A DNA stretch of 23,304 nt from an uncultured Ruminococcus sp. (GTDB lineage: Bacteria > Bacillota > Clostridia > Oscillospirales > Ruminococcaceae): assembly GCA_900545125.1 (NCBI GenBank), contig UQXS01000014.1, positions 1 to 23,304 of the forward strand, in the 5' to 3' direction. How positions within the stretch are numbered: the stretch's first letter is position 1; each line of letters opens with the position of its first letter. Of this stretch, positions 20,621 through 23,304 are shown piece after piece. The translations under genes and the position numbers were made by a program. The notes below the pieces were generated by a model. That model saw nothing but the letters and a program-made list of their open reading frames with translations. It made no database searches and was not told the DNA's origin.

Positions 20621-22645
20621 TTACCATTCTCCGAATTCCGGATTATCGGGGGGAGTATCTGTTACCATCGGAGGAGTTGTTGCCGGAGGATCAGTAACTG
20701 GAGGATCAGTAACCGGAGGATCGGTAACGGGGGGCTCGGTAACCGGAGGAGTTGTTGTAATTGGAGCTGTAGTAGCAACTGTTGTTTGTGTAGTTACCGG
20801 TTCTGTAGTCTGAGAGTAAGCGGTAGTTTGTGCTTCGCCGCCTTCTTCGGGCACGTAGTAGACCGTAAGTTTCTTGCCTTCCTTGTTGCTGAAGAACGAA
20901 CCGACTGTTATTGTTTTTCCCTCAACCTGAAGCTCGATTATTGAATTCGGTTTTCCGTAGGAGTTCTTTGAAGCGATAAACTGATAGTTGAAGTCGGATA
21001 TACCGGCTTTTTCAAGACGATTTTTGTATTCGGAAACAGTGCAGTCTGCATAATCCGGGATAATTGCGGATTCTTTGCCCTTGCTGACTTTAACTGTCAC
21101 GACTGTTCCCTTTGATATCATTGTTCCCGGTTCGATATCCTGTTCAAATATCATATCCGTATCATACTCGTCATTATATTCGTATTCGGGATCAAGTACA
21201 AAGCTGTCCTGATATTTTTCCTTTGTCAGTTCAAAGAAACGTCTTTCAAGATCGGGCATTTCAATGTCGTCCGGAAGAGTTGTTGCAGTAGGATCTGTAG
21301 TTCCCGACACAACGTTGTCCGTGACGGTGCTGTTGTTGTTGAGAGTGTCGGAAGAATTGTCTCCTCCGCCTATGCCAAGGATGTTGAAGATGACAACAAT
21401 GATTATAAGCAGGATAGCAAGCAGAAGAATAGCAATTATGATCGGAATTTTTATCCTGTCTACAGTGTTGACCTTTTCATATCTGTAGCCGTCGTTTTCA
21501 TCGTTTCTTGGCGGAACGTAATTCCTGACCGGCTGCGGAGGCGGAACAGGTGATACAGGTTTCTGAACCGGACGCTGCCGGATATTATACTCCGGCTGAA
21601 CTTCATTTGCCGCATAATTCGCTGGCTGCTCTTCGGGCATCCGTGCAGGAACAGGAATCGTTCCCGTGTGTCTTACAGGTGCAGGATGTTCAAAGAGCCT
21701 TGTTACGAGTTCGGTTATCGTCTGGATACGGTCACGCCCGTTGAGGTTCATGCCGTCCATAATAACACGTGAAACGTGCTGTGGAATCTGCGGATTGAGC
21801 AGATGCGGTTCATGCAGATCGTCATGTTTGGTGCGGTCAACGGAATCATCGGGCATACATCCGGTGAGTGCACGGTATATCAGGGCGCATACACTGTAGA
21901 CATCAGTCCATGATCCCTGACGGCTGCTGCTGCTTGCAGAATACTGTTCGGGGGCGGCGTAGCCCTTAAAAAGTTCGTATTCAAGACCTGCATCTGCTGT
22001 TCTTACAGCGGAAATACAGAAGCTTGAAAGTCTGAGTTCACCCTTAGTGGTAATATATACCGTATCAGGGCTGATGGCACGGTGAATGATACCTGCGTTA
22101 TGAAGTCTGCCGATAGTTGTGAACAGCGGCGGAAAGAGTTTTGATACTTGTTCCCAGCTCAGTTCGCCGGCATTTTCTTTCAGAAAATCAAGCATTTTTA
22201 CGCCGTCGATGTGTTCAAAGACGGTATATGTGGTATTGTTTTCCGCAAACATATCAAGAACAGGGTTTATATTCGAGTCGTTTCTCAGTCTTGCAAGAGA
22301 TTTGTTAAGCTCGGTATACTCTGCCATGAAAGCCTTATATTTGGCAAGATCGTTATAGTTTACGCTGATAGTTGCCTTGCCTTTTACACGTGTACAGAGA
22401 TTTATCGGCATATATTCTCTTAAAAGGATCTTACATCCGGTCGAAACATCATAGCCGGCATATGTTGCGCCTTCTCCATTGTATTCAAGAAGGATACCCA
22501 CAAGGTATCGGTCGTGAAGAAGTGTTCCCGGCGTTATGTATGCAGAATTAGCCGGTGTAGTTTCGTCATATCCGCAGTGAGGGCATATATGGAGACCATC
22601 ATCATATTTTTCCATACACTTATAGCAGAATTTGCGTTCTCCCAA
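20621..22645 (-). CDS. Zinc-ribbon transmembrane pseudokinase with PASTA-like outer region
   Basis: The 674-residue protein has a zinc ribbon (Cys7, 10, 21, 24), a Ser/Thr-kinase-like domain (about 40-320), a proline-rich linker, a membrane helix at about 399-423 and an outer part with two PASTA-like segments (about 460-523 and 524-600), then a Thr/Pro tail with PPVTD repeats. The kinase core is degenerate: Arg76 (LLREYMP) replaces the ATP-binding Lys, HRA (188-190) replaces HRD, Thr195 replaces the metal-binding Asn, and SFC (208-210) replaces DFG. The structural parts GYAAPEQY and DVYSVCALIYRALTG remain. It should not phosphorylate and may act as a scaffold or sensor of cell-wall fragments. 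The start is TTG at 22645, 7 bases after AAGGAGG; the next Met would remove half the zinc ribbon. It has its own promoter. Confidence 0.88.
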   Translation of the reverse strand: MGERKFCYKCMEKYDDGLHICPHCGYDETTPANSAYITPGTLLHDRYLVGILLEYNGEGATYAGYDVSTGCKILLREYMPINLCTRVKGKATISVNYNDLAKYKAFMAEYTELNKSLARLRNDSNINPVLDMFAENNTTYTVFEHIDGVKMLDFLKENAGELSWEQVSKLFPPLFTTIGRLHNAGIIHRAISPDTVYITTKGELRLSSFCISAVRTADAGLEYELFKGYAAPEQYSASSSSRQGSWTDVYSVCALIYRALTGCMPDDSVDRTKHDDLHEPHLLNPQIPQHVSRVIMDGMNLNGRDRIQTITELVTRLFEHPAPVRHTGTIPVPARMPEEQPANYAANEVQPEYNIRQRPVQKPVSPVPPPQPVRNYVPPRNDENDGYRYEKVNTVDRIKIPIIIAILLLAILLIIIVVIFNILGIGGGDNSSDTLNNNSTVTDNVVSGTTDPTATTLPDDIEMPDLERRFFELTKEKYQDSFVLDPEYEYNDEYDTDMIFEQDIEPGTMISKGTVVTVKVSKGKESAIIPDYADCTVSEYKNRLEKAGISDFNYQFIASKNSYGKPNSIIELQVEGKTITVGSFFSNKEGKKLTVYYVPEEGGEAQTTAYSQTTEPVTTQTTVATTAPITTTPPVTEPPVTDPPVTDPPVTDPPATTPPMVTDTPPDNPEFGEW
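20685..20744 (-). repeat. Four 15-bp tandem repeats coding for PPVTD/E units
   Basis: The plus-strand unit GGAGGATCAGTAACC recurs four times without gaps (20685-20699, 20700-20714, 20715-20729, 20730-20744), with one to four differences per unit. On the minus strand it encodes the pentapeptide repeat in the Thr/Pro-rich tail of the pseudokinase. Such units can change in number by slippage, altering the length of the surface linker. Confidence 0.85.
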
Positions 22646-22696
22646 AGCAGCTCCTCCTTAATAAATGAAATTAATGCAAAAAATCGCATCATATTT

Positions 22697-22725
22697 ATTT
22701 TATCAGCATTCTGAAAAAAAGTCAA
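22697..22725 (-). promoter_or_regulatory. Promoter of the pseudokinase gene
   Basis: On the minus strand TTGACT (22720-22725) and TAAAAT (22697-22702) are 17 bases apart with an extended -10 TGA, about 45 bases before the TTG start. Confidence 0.82.
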
Positions 22726-22820
22726 CCCTTTCGGTGTCTTATTACGGAATCGTCTGAATTTTGTATTTTTTTTGTAATAATTTTATTACATTAATCAATG
22801 TATTTGTAATAATTCATCTG

Positions 22821-23304
22821 TCACCATGCATCGTTATAATAGAAATTGCAAAAGCCTTCTATTTCATCTGTCAGAACGTTGTAGATAATGATTTTTTTAT
22901 TATCATTATACTGAGATGTGGTGGTCATATATATTCTGCTGTTATAGGCTGCAAATTCTTCGCTTTTAATAAATTCTGAGTCCATGCATTCGGAAACGAA
23001 TTTCATGGATGCTGTAACGCAGCGTGTTATATCTATATTATCTGTTTCGATTTCCTCATTGATATTCGCATCATATATTGAATTATCAATGTATTCTCTG
23101 GTTCCGCTGTAATATTTGTCGTTGAAGCTTACCATGCTTGGCGCTGAGGATATAACGAGGAAAAGGTGCATGGGATTATCTATATCTGATTCAATATATG
23201 CCTTTTTGACATCTTCGCAGGCATTGTTGATATGTGAATCGAGAATTGCCTTATAATAGTCAGGATTCTGAGATTCATCAAATGTATCAATAAGGTAATA
23301 ATCC
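22821..23304 (-). CDS. Unknown protein, C-terminal part only (runs off the window)
   Basis: The frame is open from the window edge (first complete codon at 23303) to the TGA at 22821-22823, giving at least 160 residues of a protein whose start lies beyond 23304. I do not recognise it. The visible part begins DYYLIDTFDESQNPDYYKAI and ends EGFCNFYYNDAW; it is acidic, rich in Asp, Ile and Tyr, and lacks a signal peptide or membrane helix, so the visible part is probably soluble. It looks like a mixed alpha/beta domain. An internal Met at 23171 is not a likely start because the frame continues upstream without a ribosome binding site there. The pseudokinase gene follows it on the same strand but has its own promoter. 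Confidence 0.7.
   Translation of the reverse strand, partial: DYYLIDTFDESQNPDYYKAILDSHINNACEDVKKAYIESDIDNPMHLFLVISSAPSMVSFNDKYYSGTREYIDNSIYDANINEEIETDNIDITRCVTASMKFVSECMDSEFIKSEEFAAYNSRIYMTTTSQYNDNKKIIIYNVLTDEIEGFCNFYYNDAW

Noticed and set aside
20685..20744. Tandem short repeats considered as a CRISPR-like or intergenic repeat array
   Set aside because: Units are 15 bp, contiguous without spacers and in frame with the PPVTD protein repeat, so they are coding.
22770..22800. AT-rich hairpin GTAATAA/TTATTAC after the last gene as a terminator
   Set aside because: On the minus strand it is followed by an A-run, not a T-run, so it has the wrong polarity for that gene.

Overview
The window looks like a chromosomal segment of a low-to-moderate-GC Gram-positive anaerobe of the class Clostridia. 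A Ruminococcus-like member of the Oscillospiraceae is the best guess, made from protein style, AGGAG ribosome binding sites, TTGACA-17-TATAAT promoters (several with an extended -10 TGn), lipoprotein signals and Thr/Pro-rich surface linkers. No rRNA, tRNA, CRISPR array, phage gene or transposase was seen. The species is an inference and cannot be proven from the sequence alone.

Layout, left to right. At 1-635 is smpB (trans-translation) with its own promoter and terminator. At 630-2908 an AraC-family regulator and a MATE exporter are divergent, with a pair of direct repeats between them that look like regulator sites. At 2929-4640 are two minus-strand paralogous membrane-anchored proteins of unknown function, one with a zinc ribbon. 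They have nearly identical promoters, and the second carries a long inverted repeat in its leader. At 4889-7901 is a minus-strand zinc uptake operon, zur-znuA-znuC-znuB, with overlapping or nearly touching genes and a Fur-type 7-1-7 box at the start of transcription.

At 7915-15581 is a minus-strand signalling block: a 1539-residue soluble hybrid histidine kinase (GAF, several PAS-like domains, HisKA, HATPase, two receivers), then a membrane-bound diguanylate cyclase translationally coupled to an orphan sugar-type ABC solute-binding lipoprotein with no permease beside it. From 15656 the plus strand carries aroC and a DAHP synthase, the last and first steps of the shikimate pathway. They are separated by a 161-bp MITE-like hairpin element that abuts the aroC stop codon. 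From 18108 to 20607 glgA (glycogen synthase), a HAD phosphatase and an 83-residue conserved-looking unknown form a tight operon.

At 20621-22725 on the minus strand is a zinc-ribbon, kinase-like, transmembrane protein with PASTA-like and Thr/Pro-rich outer parts. It has lost the catalytic residues of protein kinases and is best read as a pseudokinase. A truncated unknown minus-strand gene closes the window.

The most unusual items are the pseudokinase, the diguanylate cyclase plus orphan binding protein next to the large hybrid kinase, the pair of paralogs sharing a promoter block, and the two non-coding inverted-repeat elements. Most of the rest is ordinary housekeeping content.
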